From positions 1-44,112 of the forward strand of contig JAGHQL010000206.1 in NCBI GenBank assembly GCA_020080175.1: a stretch of 44,112 nt of DNA. Direction: 5' to 3'. Every line of letters begins with the position of its first letter. The stretch's first letter is position 1. The stretch is from Glutinoglossum americanum. Taxonomy: Eukaryota; Ascomycota; Geoglossomycetes; Geoglossales; Geoglossaceae. Positions 1 through 10,829 of the stretch are shown in pieces. The notes beneath the pieces were generated by a model. It made no database searches and had not been told where the DNA came from. It saw only the letters and a list, made by a program, of their open reading frames with translations. Position numbers and translations under genes: made by a program.

Positions 1-77
1 AACTTATTGAACACTATAAATTAAAGCCACGCGAAGTTGTTTATGCGTGGGTGGGTAGGGAGGTGGGTGGAACGTAC

Positions 78-240
78 CTTTGTCCATGTAGTCGGGCTTG
101 TTCTCCTTGGGCGGCGCGCCGGAGGAGTTGCCCTCGCCGGCGTTGTCCTTGGGCGCCTTGTCCTTCTCCTTCTCCTTGTCCTTGCCCCCGACGTGCTGGG
201 CGGCGAGCTTCGTGGCCTTTTCCTGGAGGGATTTGAACAT
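78..240 (-). CDS. Small lysine-rich hypothetical protein, first exon only (partial)
   Basis: The ATG at 240 opens a 54-codon exon that ends at a consensus donor (GTACGT, 77 down to 72), so the rest of the gene lies at or beyond the left edge. The peptide starts MFKSLQEKATKLAAQH, then has alternating Lys/Glu/Asp (KDKEKEKDK), and ends KPDYMDKG. It is small, hydrophilic and has no membrane segment. The closing YMDKG recalls short fungal proteins that continue with a DKxLDxxEKK-like helix, but that part is not visible here. A TATAG-type acceptor near base 13 could start exon 2, though only a few codons would fit. The frame is open further upstream to 438, but that stretch is proline-rich and low in complexity and reads like a 5' leader. 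A TATA-like box (GTATATAG) sits about 155 bases upstream. Function unknown. Confidence 0.55.
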
Positions 241-1454
241 TGTCTGTGGTTCTTGTTCTTCTTGGGGCTTGCGGTGGGCGGTGGTTGTGTGTTGTTGTAA
301 GAACGACGGGCTGGGTGGGCAGAAAGAGAGGATGGTGATGGTGGTGGTGATGTGTGAGGGAAGAGGGAGAGGACGAGGGGGGATTCCTCTGCGGCTATAT
401 ACCCCAACGCCCCCCCCCCAACCCCGCCGTCCGTGCATACGGGCTAAAATACGAACGGGATACGAGAATCATCTTATTTCCCGCTCCCGTTCTCCCCCTC
501 CCCCTTTTTCCATCTTCCAGCCCACACATACTAGAAGTCTGCCACACAGCATGCTGCGTGCCGTGCGCCTCCGCCAACCCTCTCTTGCTAGACGAACCAA
601 ATGTCTATTTTACCCGCGTATCCCCCCAGCACAAACAACAAACACAGCCCCCCCGCGCCGAAATGAGGGAAATTTTAGATTCGGAGCGGGGAGGGCTGGA
701 TTGGGTTGGAAGGAGGGAGAAAGCCGGAGCCAAGCCCCTTGAGAGGGTTAGAGGGGAGCTTGCGCGGTGCGTGCGTTTTGGAAATATGTTAGGGGGAACA
801 TGCGTGTGTTTGGGCGGTTGGGATTGGAAGGGGAGATGGTGATTCCAATGGGGGAGATAAGCGAGGTGGTGCGAGATTGGTGGTGCTGCGAACGGTATCT
901 TGGGCTCGGGAGTTGCCGAGGGGGAGGCTGGTTATGTAAGTTTGGGGAAGATGGCATTCTTGTTGATGCTCGTTGGCGCTCAAGATGAAAGGGACGTCTA
1001 ACTGGTGGCTGTCACTCGATTCGGTCTCCGGGCCTCATGATTATGGTATTAATAACTGTATGTTCTATCTGAGTATAAGCTGCGGTGGCCGGAAGCAATT
1101 AGGGTGCCAAATCCCCAGCCTCCCACCGTGTAAGATGCTCGTGCTCAGCTACTCGCGGAGCCTGCGTCGTCGCACTCTGCATCTAGACATACATATATAT
1201 ATGCTGGGGAGGAACAAGGCCGGTAATATATGCACATGTGAATATATCGATGAGGTGAATGGAAATTCTAGCCCGTGTGTTGTGCACAGTGTAACCGCCG
1301 CTTCCATGCGCCTTTGGGGAAACTTCGAGAACTGGTATCTTATGCGCAAGATTCCGCCATGCAATCACCAAAAATGAAACAGCTGAGATTATGCGCCGCT
1401 GATGCCCACGAGGATAACCGTTAGAGTGAGAGAGGTATGGAAGATTGCGGGAAT
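241..1454. other. Intergenic region with promoter of the small lysine-rich gene
   Basis: This holds the 5' leader and promoter of the left-edge gene (TATA-like sequence near 395-402, read on the minus strand) and the 3' flank of the PNUTS-like gene. The open frames here are short, low in complexity and show no family similarity. I see no RNA gene. Confidence 0.5.
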
Positions 1455-4400
1455 CTACTGTCTCTCATGCGAAAATGTGCAGCTACTCCCTTTGTTGCAC
1501 TTCCCTTGCGCATAGAATTTGCAAGGAATAGGAAACTTCTATCGAGGTAATAGTTAGCCTCGCTTTTGCTTTGGTATTGACGGCGAATTTACGTGCCTTC
1601 TTTCCTTCTCCATTCATACCGCCTCTGGAAGGTTCGCCATGTCCACCGTATCCGTAGTCACTCTTCCCGCCGCGCCGGTCGCCGCCGGAGTCACCGTTGC
1701 CCCAGCGATTCGGACGATCTCTGGGATTGCGAGAGTAGTAATCGTCCCTGTCGGTCTGGTATGAGGTGCTCTGGTCGTCACGCCCTTGATGTTGTGAATG
1801 TTGGCCACCCTGCCCGGGGTATGATTGGTACTGATTCTGTTGTTGAAAAGGCAATCCGCTAAAAGCTTGGGTTTGAGTCGTATTTCCCTGGCCTAGTTGA
1901 GCGAGAATAGCTTGGATTTGTTGTGCTTGTATCTGTTGTTGAGCTTGCGCGTGTTGTGGTGGCACGGGGACTTGAAACTGATTTTCGGAACGTTGTATAC
2001 TAGCAGGGAATGATGGCATGCTAAAACTGGATGTTGCAGGCATATTCGTCTGAGGCTGGCCCGCAGGTTGTGAAGTAGAGTACTGCGCAAATATTCTCTC
2101 AAGTTCAGTCATGGGCTTAGGGGCCTGCGTCTGCGTCTGCGTCTGCGTCTGCGTTGTCTGTTTTAGGGTTTTTAGCAATGACGAAATGTCATGCGGAGAG
2201 ACCAAGGAAGGCTGCTGAGGCATTTGAACCCCCCGCTGAAGGATTTTAGCTTCTCTGTCCTGGAGCGGAGATGGCTGGTTAGCCTAACTAAAGATCAGTT
2301 AAGGCAGAGGGGGGATTACCTTTGTTACATCCCAAGGAGTCCCGAATGGAATTAGTTCGGCCTTTTCACCAGAAAAGAGGTCAGACCCTTCCCTGGGGGT
2401 TCGAGGGATATCGCTAGGGTCTGTGTAGACGACCATCAGGGTCATGGTCTCGCGTTGCTCCTGAGTTTTCTTTTCTGGGCTATCTGGCTCTTTGGTGCCT
2501 CCGCGGGGAAGGTAATTCGCGTTGTATATGGTCATATCCCCGTGGTGAATTGTCTCGCCCAAGGTACTAAAATCGATCACTGTGATCGGAAGGTTAGGTC
2601 ACGTACCAAGCGGATTGAAAGAACGGGCCACATACAGCTCGGCTGAGCCCAAGGTTTGAATGAAACGACACTTCCAGGACCGCCATCCTCTTCTTCATCC
2701 ATCATGTCCTTTTCCACGTGTTGTTTGAAGATTCTGCCCTCTTCCCTGTCATTTCTGGCGTCTCTGACATGACTCCCTTCGTCAGGGTCTTCTTCCGCCT
2801 CGTGCGTGATGTACCGCACTTGTACAAGAGAGTCAGCCGGTTTGAAACGTACGCCTAGCTTCGTGAGCTTTCGGCGTGCTTCCTTCTTCAGGCGTATACG
2901 CTTCTCCTCTGGGGTCTCAGGCGGACCAGAATTCACGGGCGCGACGGATGACTCGGGGTCTGACTTCCTCTCAAGGTTTGCTATGGCTGTAGAGAAATTA
3001 AACACATTCTGGGGCCTAGCTTCTCCCATAGAGGCAGTAGGCGCTGAACCCTCACTAGACGCGTTGGAATCACATATTAGCGGAACTCACGGAGGTTATA
3101 GATGAGGCGTAGGCTATGAACATACCTAGTTCGTTGCCCAGGTTGCGTACTAGTCGAGAAGCTAGAGAAAAGAGCGGACTTGCGGGCTTGAACGTGGTTT
3201 GCTTTGACCTTGACGTTGGAAAGTTGCTTTACAGGGTTAACGGAAGGCTGTTTGCTAGAAGCAGGGGCAAGGCTCGGCGACTTTTTAATGTCTATAGCTG
3301 GTCGCTTTGCTAGACCACTATTTTTGGTGGATGCCGAGCCAGAGACGGCTCCTGCGACCGGGTTCTGTCTCTTGGATTGTGGTTGGCCACCAGCGTCTGC
3401 TTCTCTTGGGCGTTTTGCTCCAGAAACTGACTCTGCAGGTTTGGGAGCTCCCGAATCCACCTTTGCCTTTGGATCTCTAGTCGCTGGCTCATTCTCCTTC
3501 GACCCTGCTAGCCGCTTTGTGGCGGCAGCTACGTTGTCAAGCAATCTCTTTACCAGAGCCTTTGTGTGGTCATTTCCTCTCTTAGAAAACCTAGGCTGAA
3601 GCTTATCAAATTTCCACTTCTCAAGCGTGCTCTCAGTCAAAGTAGTACAGCGACAGAGGAGCTGCAAGTCTTAAGTCAGCATTTCACCCAAAAATGTATT
3701 AATAGCGAGCTCTTCATACCTCAAGTATCTTCGTTGTTAAACTTCCATTGATATCGTCGCCCTGCACCCGGCCATAAAGCCACGATATCAAGTATTGTGG
3801 CAATGCGACATCGGCAAGACTAGTCAGTTGATAAGTTAGATTTCACGTGTGAAAAGGGGGTTGGACAGCGATTGAAAGCGAGGGGTGCACGTTTCATACC
3901 ATTCGAGTATATCTTTATGTCCTAGCTCGAGTGCCGTGGTAACGGCAATGTCGATCATTCTGAGCGATTTAGAGACTTGAAGTTTAAGCTTAGGAATCTC
4001 GTCTTTGGCCTGTTCTGACTCCGCCTTTTTCAATGCGGCAACCTGCGCTTTCCAGACGTCATGTATACCCTTATGTAGATCCCAATAAAGCTTAAGAGCC
4101 GCTTTTATTTCCTCAGAAGTTGCTCTCCTTCGTGAGGGTAGCCACAAAGCCTTAGTAGTATCATACTTCACAACTTCAAACTCGTCAGTCGGTCGACTAG
4201 AAGGCAGTGGTGGCGTCTCATCAATATCCATCTCATCATCATCACTTGATGAGTACATGCTTGAGCTATCGCTATCCGGGTCTGAGGAAGAACTGCTAGG
4301 AGAGAGGTTGGTTGAGGGGCGGGCTATATTAGAGCTAGCGGGTGCGGGTTTAGCAGATATCACTTTACGCTTAATAGCTTTTGTTTTCCTAGGCTTGACT

Positions 4401-5506
4401 TCGGGGATATCTCCGCGTTTGCCACGACGCTCTGCGAAAGCAACTATTATTATCAAGTTCAACGTAATCCGGTTGCTGTTCGCAACGCGAACATAGAGTT
4501 CTGGTGTGGTAAGAGATAAGGAAAGAAGATAGGTCGGCAAAGTTTTAGAGAAAGGGTGCGGATAGGGGCAGGGATGGTAAAAGCTTCGAGCAACTTACCA
4601 CGCTCATTTAGGGACAGTCGTGGAATATATTTCGGAGCACTCGCTATTCCCGGGATTGGTTAGACTTGCTCGGCTGGTCATATCAATAGCTACCCGTGGG
4701 GTGTTTAACTTACCATCGCCAATATTTAGGTCTATAGCGAATTTCTCGAAAACAGCGAACGCTGCCTGTGGGAATTGCAGTGTTTCCCCAAGAATACTCG
4801 TAGGGTCGATGTACACAAATTCCGGCGCTCTTGGACTTAGCGGGGCTGGGGATCTTGTTGGCTTTGGGGGACCAGATTGATTTGAAGGCCCAGCTTGAGC
4901 ATTCTGTTTATCGTTATTACTATTGGCCTAAAGACAAAAAAAAATCAGCTTTGTTTAACAGAGTGTCAATGAACAGAGAGTGTTTTATGTCATTGACAAC
5001 AATGGGGGGAAGGATAATGAAAATAAAAATATAAAATATAAAATATAAAAATCTCGAAAAAAAAAAATTAAAAAAATTTTTTAAGGAAAAAAAAACAAGA
5101 TATTTACCTGTAGCGCCTGTCCTGTTTTATTTATTGCCTTATTTGCGTTGGACAAGGCCTGTGGAGATATAGTTTGAGTATAATTTGTAAACCCCGTAGA
5201 AGGTTGAATTTGATCTAACAAAGTTGGATCTCGACCAAAAACATTCTGCGAAAAGCCATAGGTTGTGTTCGTTGGAGCGTAGATAGAACCGTAAGGATCA
5301 CTCGAGTTTTGCGATGGAACAAAACGTTGATCTGTTGTTCGCCAATCACGAGAAAATTGTTGGTAAGCTGAGGAGGGGATTTGTGAACCATCCCATTGTG
5401 GACCATTATCACTAAATGATGTAGGAGCTTGAGAGATTCGTTTGCTGCCATCATTTGAACTTCTCGCATTTTCCTTCCCATTTTGAGCGGCTCGTTGGCT
5501 GGCCAT
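1455..5506 (-). CDS. PNUTS/Ppn1-like PP1 regulatory protein with TFIIS-N-like region and C-terminal CCCH zinc finger
   Basis: Ten exons: 5506-5108, 4927-4714, 4643-4599, 4431-3900, 3819-3720, 3661-3126, 3054-2636, 2579-2320, 2259-1597, 1538-1455; 1083 residues, and all phases agree. Residues 1-200 are Ser/Gln/Asn-rich. Residues about 350-455 are helical (LPQYLISWLYGRV, then STLEKWKFDKL), like the TFIIS N-terminal/LW domain of PNUTS. About residue 676 is KLGVRFKPADSLVQVRY, resembling the RVxF-type PP1-docking segment of PNUTS proteins. After a Gln-rich stretch and Gly/Arg-rich tail comes a C-x7-C-x5-C-x3-H finger (PCKFYAQGKCNKGSSCTFSH), also a PNUTS feature. In yeasts this family (Ref2/Ppn1) holds PP1 in the cleavage-and-polyadenylation factor and acts in termination. 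The last intron seems to use a GC donor. The assignment rests on domain order and motifs; another TFIIS-N/CCCH nuclear protein is possible. Confidence 0.6.
1539..1596 (-). other. Probable GC-AG intron (58 bases) in the PNUTS-like gene
   Basis: The donor reads AAG|GCACGT, close to the GC-intron consensus AG|GCAAGT. It is followed by a GCTAAC branch site and a GATAG acceptor. Only this donor joins exon 9 in phase 0 to the frame encoding the CCCH finger. The nearby GT donor (GTAAAT, four bases further on) gives phase 1 and an unrelated tail. Confidence 0.6.
2126..2155. repeat. Coding hexanucleotide repeat, five units
   Basis: Five copies of TGCGTC (last unit TGCGTT) encode an alternating Thr-Gln tract in the Q-rich region of the PNUTS-like protein. 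Unit length 6 keeps the frame, so copy-number change would only alter tract length. Confidence 0.85.
4928..5107. other. AT-rich first intron of the PNUTS-like gene
   Basis: A 180-base intron, long for this window, with CAG|GTAAAT donor and CTTTAG acceptor. It contains a run of ATAAAATAT-type repeats followed by A/T homopolymers at about 5020-5098. It is the most AT-rich stretch near any gene here. Confidence 0.7.
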
Positions 5507-5962
5507 CCTTGAACGCTCAGTCGCAGGTCAGTGCAACTTGTACGAGCAGGCTACTGTTACACCAAATTGCAAAGCCACAGTATAGGCGCTCAACATTCAA
5601 ATCCGGTTGCGTACTTTATATCTTCCTTCTTTGTTCCAAGTGTGATGATGTTGAAAGGATGATGATGGTTGATGAAGCGACAAGAGGATGGATCGCGCGT
5701 GTTCACTGGACAACTAAGCTTATTCGGTCCCGAGGAATGCCGCTTTATCGATGTCAATATCGACGATTGTGAAAGAACACTTGTAACAAAGACGGAAGAT
5801 ATAAAGTACGCAACCGGATTTGAACGTTGTAACGTACAAATTTTACACTATTAAAAAGAATATCTCCCAAACATATCCTAATAGCGTTCATACAACTTGC
5901 AAGATATGAATCGAATTGTCGCACTGGCTATATTGCAGCTATTCTTTTGACATTAATTTATT
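5507..5962. promoter_or_regulatory. Bidirectional promoter with mirrored duplicate core modules
   Basis: This interval separates the start codons of the PNUTS-like gene (-) and SLY1 (+). It contains two 53-base arms in inverted orientation, 5591-5643 and 5777-5829, identical at 50 of 53 positions and 133 bases apart. Each arm carries TATAAAG (5614-5620 read on minus, 5800-5806 read on plus) pointing at the nearer gene, about 108 and 157 bases from the respective ATG. Both genes therefore have the same element in the same relative orientation. That the modules act as core promoters is inferred from position and the TATA-like box. Confidence 0.6.
5591..5829. repeat. 53-base inverted repeat pair
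   Basis: Arm 1 spans 5591-5643 and arm 2 spans 5777-5829 (reverse complement), with three mismatches in 53. Similarity stops abruptly at both outer ends. I see no target-site duplication and no transposase, so a MITE origin is possible but unsupported. As single-stranded DNA or RNA it could form a long stem with a 133-base loop. Confidence 0.9.
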
Positions 5963-8463
5963 ATGATGGCTTCAGATCATCAGTCCCTGAGGGACCGGCA
6001 GGTTGGTAAGCTTCTCAAAGGAGCATGACGATTACGTGCGCTTTGTTCTGACGTCTTTTGAACAGCTTCAATAGCAAAAATTTTAAACCTCAATCAAGAC
6101 CCTTTGGCCTCTCCGGACAATCATTCTGTCCCTACCGTCTCCACACCTGGTCTTATTTCTCAAACTACGTCAATTCTGAATCCCGAGGGAGAGCCGATCT
6201 GGAAAGTTTTGGTGTTTGACAACTTGGGTCGAGATGTCATCAGCAGTGTTTTAAGGGTCAACGACCTTCGAGCTTGGGGTGTTACTATTCATCTGTCAGT
6301 CTGCCATAATACCTATACTGATGGAGCTTTGAGCTCCCAAAAGACTAACACAAAGCTATCTAGAAACATCAACTCTCCGCGCCATCCTATCCCTGATGTA
6401 CCTGTCGTCTACCTTCTTGAACCTACTCCCACGAATCTCCAGCTGATCACGTCTGACCTCTCACGTAACCTCTACTCTCCTGCCTATATCAATTTTCTCT
6501 CCTCGATCCCTCGCCCACTTCTAGAAGACTTTGCGGCAAGCACTGCTACGGCGAATACTGCGGAACACATTACTTGTGTGTACGACCAATACTTGAACTT
6601 TATCGTCGGCGAACCAGACTTGTTTAGTTTAGCGATGGGTAGTGGGACGTATTGGGCGCTCAATAGCGCTGTGACCAAAGACGAAGAGCTTGATGCTGTT
6701 GTTGATAGGGTTGTGAGCGGACTATTCAGCGTTGTTGTCACTCTTGGTAAGTCAGGCTCTGTGATCTATTGCGAATTTCCCCCACTAATGGTTCCTTACA
6801 GGTGTTATACCAATCATAAGATGCCCCAAAGGGGGGGCAGCGGAAATGATATCTATGAAGCTCGATCGTAAGCTTCGAGATCACATTCTGAATTCTAAGG
6901 ATAATCTTTTCTCGGCTTCAAACCAGCGGCCGGCGTCCGCAACCAGCACACCTGCATCGAGACCTGTCCTCATTATTCTTGATCGCAATGTTGACCTCAT
7001 CCCAATGCTTTCGCACTCATGGACTTACCAGTCGCTGGTGCACGACGTCCTAAAGATGAAACTAAATAGAATTACTGTCGAAACACCCCTAGATGAAAAG
7101 AATCCAACGACGGGTAAGACAAGGCGTTCATATGACTTGAATTCCAATGACTTTTTCTGGGCGAAGAATGCCGGCGTACCGTTCCCGCAAGTGGCCGAAG
7201 ATATAGATACGGAACTTACGCGATACAGAGAGGATGCGAATGAGATCACCAAAAAAACTGGAGCTTCTTCCATCGAAGACCTTCAGAATGACACTAGCGC
7301 ATCGGCACAGCACCTGAAGGCCGCCATTACCCTCTTGCCAGAACTCCGGGAGCGGAAGGCGACCCTTGATATGCATATGAATATAGCCACTGTACTTCTC
7401 CAAGGCATTAAGGACCGGCAATTGGACAATTTCTTTCAGATCGAAGAGAGCATTACAAAACAATCGAAGAGTCAGATTCTAGAGCTTCTAAACGATGAAG
7501 CAAAGAACAAGGAGCCGCTGGATAAGCTCAGATTGTTTATCATATGGTTCCTAAGCACAGAGCAGGAAGTCTCACGGGCGGAGATGGAACGCTTCGAGGA
7601 AGCACTGAAGAGAGCAGGTGCTGATACTACAGTTCTTGCTTATATTAAAAAGTAGGTCGCTAGAGACTACTGGAAGGATTCTGGCATGGGCGGCTGATTG
7701 AGCGAGCTTCAGGGTGCGGGAAATCACCCGGATGACGATGATGACATCTGCGCCATCACAACCGCCACAACAGTTGACTAGTGGCGAACTTTTCCGCGGC
7801 TTCAGTGCTATAAGTAATAGGGTGTGTTTTCGGCTTGTGCCTACCCGCTTCATGCATTGCCTATTACCTAGCTAACATACTGAATAGCTCACAGACCGCC
7901 TAAAGGATGGCGCATTAGGCGCTAACCTCGAGAACCTCATCTCTGGTGTGAAGAACCTAATACCCGCGAACAAAGACCTCACTATCACCCAAATCACCGA
8001 ATCCCTCATGGATCCCGCTTCCGCATCCTCATCCGCAATTGCCAAAACAGAGAACTACCTTTACTTCGACCCACGGTCCGCAAATGCTCGCGGCACCATG
8101 CCACCCCCGTCCACTGTACGTAGCCAAGCTACCTCCAGTAGCATGCCCGGAGGTCTAGGATCCGGTCTCGGATCACTAGGCCCAGGCACGGGTGCAAGCT
8201 TTGGGCAGCGCAGACAGGGGTTTAGCGAGGCGGTGGTGTTCATGGTTGGCGGTGGAAATATGGAAGAGTATGGGAACTTGCAGGATTGGGCGAGGAGGAC
8301 AAGCGGTGGCGGTGGCGGGGTTGTAGGTGTGGGTGGTGGGGGGGGGAGTAGCGCGGCGGGTGTGCCAAGGCGGAGGATTGTATATGGGAGCACGGAGTTG
8401 ATTAACGCGGAGGAGTTTGTGGTAGGGGAGTTGAAGCGGTTGGGTGAGGAGAGCAGTACGTGA
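5963..8463 (+). CDS. SLY1: Sec1/Munc18-family protein Sly1 (ER-Golgi vesicle fusion)
   Basis: Six exons: 5963-6005, 6066-6294, 6364-6746, 6802-7651, 7713-7821, 7888-8463; 729 residues, against about 666 in yeast. SM proteins of this branch bind the syntaxin Sed5 and drive SNARE assembly in ER-Golgi traffic at the cytosolic membrane face. Recognisable segments, in order, are [12 protein letters not shown] at the N-terminus, [71 protein letters not shown], then [11 protein letters not shown] and [14 protein letters not shown] Gly-rich insert near residues 675-695 is local low complexity. ATG occurs twice in tandem (5963 and 5966); the first is taken. The second intron (6295-6363) is 69 bases with no stop, so unspliced message stays in frame; homology favours removing it. 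Confidence 0.93.
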
Positions 8464-8772
8464 TTATTTCTTTGCGGAAATCACTATATTGGCTTTCAAA
8501 GAAACCCTGAAAGGGGTATCCGCCGTAATGGGTACCAGGGAGTTCTATCCCGTTATTTCCTACTATGGTAATCGATAGGGGCTATTTGTTATCACCTTTA
8601 ATAGCAATCGTATGCGCTCTAGTACGAAGGAGCATCTGGTATAGCCAGATAATTGCATCGTATAGGCCAAGCTATATTATGGTGGGTTAGATAACAATAT
8701 GCAATATGGATAGCTAAGCTATTTTGGATCAATATATCATCGAATATCGTCCTGCCATATCTCTAAAATAAT
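8464..8772. other. Convergent 3' flank between SLY1 and the GGT gene
   Basis: 309 bases of AT-rich sequence with short hairpins (for example TCTGG..CCAGA near 8635-8650), consistent with 3' UTRs and terminators of the two convergent genes. I see no coding region or RNA gene. Confidence 0.5.
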
Positions 8773-10829
8773 TTACGCCGGCACAGCCATCCCATCTCCC
8801 CTTGGATCACTCCCCGCGCTATAAACCACCTGCCCATCCTCATGATGGACCCTGATCACCTGGCCCCTTCCGAATGTCCCCCTCTCCCACCCCGTCAACA
8901 CCTGCACCTCATGTCCTAGCTCCTTCAGCGCCTTCACCACCCCGTCGCTAATCCCTTCCTCAACGCATATCATACTACCCAGCACTTTCCCCCGCCCGGG
9001 CATCCCCGCACCAATACAGATCCTTGGCGCGTCGAGCGCGGCTTGCGGGTTGAGTTTGAAGACGAGCATGTTGAGCAGGACTTGTACGTGTCCTTGGGGT
9101 TGCATGAATCCGCCCATGACGCCGTAGACGGTGTGGAGGGAGTTGTCAACGGAATTGGTGAGCATCGCGGGTATGATGGTGTGGTAAGGCCTCTTGTTCG
9201 GTTTGAGGGCGTTAGGGTGGCCTGGGAGAAGGGAGAAACCCGCACCGCGGTTTTGGAGCGTGAAGCCGGTGTCTTTGGGAATGATGGCGGAGCCGAAACC
9301 GCTGTAGACGGAGTTGATGAAGGAAGCGCCGTTGCCCCAGCGGTCAGTTACAGCGAAGTAGACAGTGTCACAGTGCTGGTGTGCTGGGGAGCCGTGCAGG
9401 AAGGTGGATGCCTTTGTGGGGTTGAAGAGTTCAGCCCGTGTTGCAAGGTAGGAGGGCGAGAGCATAGATTTGATGGGGACATCTTCGACGTCCGGGTCTG
9501 TGACGAACCAGCTGGCGTCTGCGAAGGCCATGCGGAGAGATTCGATTATTGCGTGAAGATATCTGCGGAATTTAGTACCCCCATTACGGTCATAACTAGG
9601 GAAGGCAACGTACTCAGTGCAGTTATGGTCTCCCTCTTGGAATTTCCGCACTTTTCCCGCCCGCTCAAGTTCCTGAAGTATACCTAGCGCCATCAATGCA
9701 ACGATCCCCTGTCCATTGGGAGGGCATTCCCAGATCTCTATCCCCCCATCTCCTGCCTCTCCATCTACAAATTGATTTTGCACTCTCCCGATATCTTGAC
9801 CATTAAACTTCAACGATATTGGATCCACTTCCTCGCTTCCTAACTCTCCATGTCTTTTGAGATCTCCCAGACTTAGATGACCGCCTCGATCTTGTACGAC
9901 TTTGATAATTGCTTCCGCTACAGGACCTTCATAGAAGCCCTTCTTACCTAGCTCTGCGAGTCGTTTGAGGGTTTTTGCAAAGTATACATTCTTGAATAGT
10001 TCCCCAGGAAGCGGAGCTCGAAAGCTTTCATGCCCTGACTTTAGGTCACGCTTTAAAAGTTCGTGAAAGTTCGGAGAAGCTTCCCTCATGAGAGGTTCTC
10101 CCTCATGCCACTACTAAGGTGAGTATACAAGGTAACTAGGAATAAGGAGAGGGGGATGTAAGTTGGGGAAACACGCACAAAAGAAGACGCGAGTTCAGAC
10201 ACGGGGAACCCGGCCTCAGCAAGCTCGATTGCAGGGGCCAATATTTGCTTCAAGGACAGCTTCCCATTTCCAAACATCTCCACCGTATCTATCCATCCAG
10301 CTGCGGCACCAGGTACGGTAACAGCGTGAATATTAGTCACTGGTATTGTGCCAGGTTCACCCTCCGGAATTCCTAGTTCCCGGCGAGTACGTTCAAGTGA
10401 AGAGTCTGACGCAGACCGTCCAGAGCCATTAAGGGCACGAACGCTCTTCGTTTCAGCGGAGTAATACAGGCAAAACATATCCCCCCCAATACCCGTAGAA
10501 GATGGTTCTGTCACATTGAGAACAGCCGCTGTGTATCTACCGTCAGCCTCTTTTGGGCAGCGGAGACTACTGGATGATATGGAGTAACCAACCAACAGCT
10601 ACTGCAGCATCCTATAATTCTCAATCAGCAACTGTTGCATGAAGAGTGACTGAAGGACACTTACTGCGGCATTTCCACCCTCTCTCAATATCCTCAGCCC
10701 CGCTTGGCAAGCCAGAGGTTGCGTACATGCTACAATTCCATTGGTACTATGCACGACGCTCCTTCTGCTCGGGAAAGAGATGAACTCAGGGTCCGAGGCA
10801 GGGAAAATTGCCTTGAAACTCAGCGGCAT
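8773..10829 (-). CDS. Gamma-glutamyltranspeptidase family protein (YwrD-like)
   Basis: Five exons: 10829-10665, 10611-10593 (19 bases), 10528-10179, 10110-9614, 9562-8773; 606 residues. The family are Ntn-hydrolases made as a precursor that cleaves itself ahead of a Thr, which then attacks gamma-glutamyl bonds (glutathione and related substrates). Visible are the N-terminal [14 protein letters not shown] and [20 protein letters not shown], the STGIGGDMF motif, the large-subunit [16 protein letters not shown], the likely processing site HCDTVYF with nucleophile Thr near residue 410, then [20 protein letters not shown] and [11 protein letters not shown]. There is no obvious signal peptide or membrane anchor, unlike classical vacuolar or surface GGTs, so this looks like the YwrD branch. 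The upstream in-frame TTG is not used as start. It is divergent from MRF1. Confidence 0.88.
10593..10611 (-). other. 19-base microexon of the GGT gene
   Basis: GATGCTGCAGTAGCTGTTG lies between a TTATAG acceptor and a GTTGGT donor. It encodes DAAVAV, needed for the conserved [20 protein letters not shown] motif. Flanking introns are 53 and 64 bases. Confidence 0.8.

Noticed and set aside
5669-5854. Small plus-strand frame inside the divergent promoter
   Set aside because: It spans the loop and one arm of the inverted repeat and has no similarity; better explained as non-coding promoter DNA.
9043-9687. 214-codon plus-strand frame
   Set aside because: Antisense shadow of the gamma-glutamyltranspeptidase gene.
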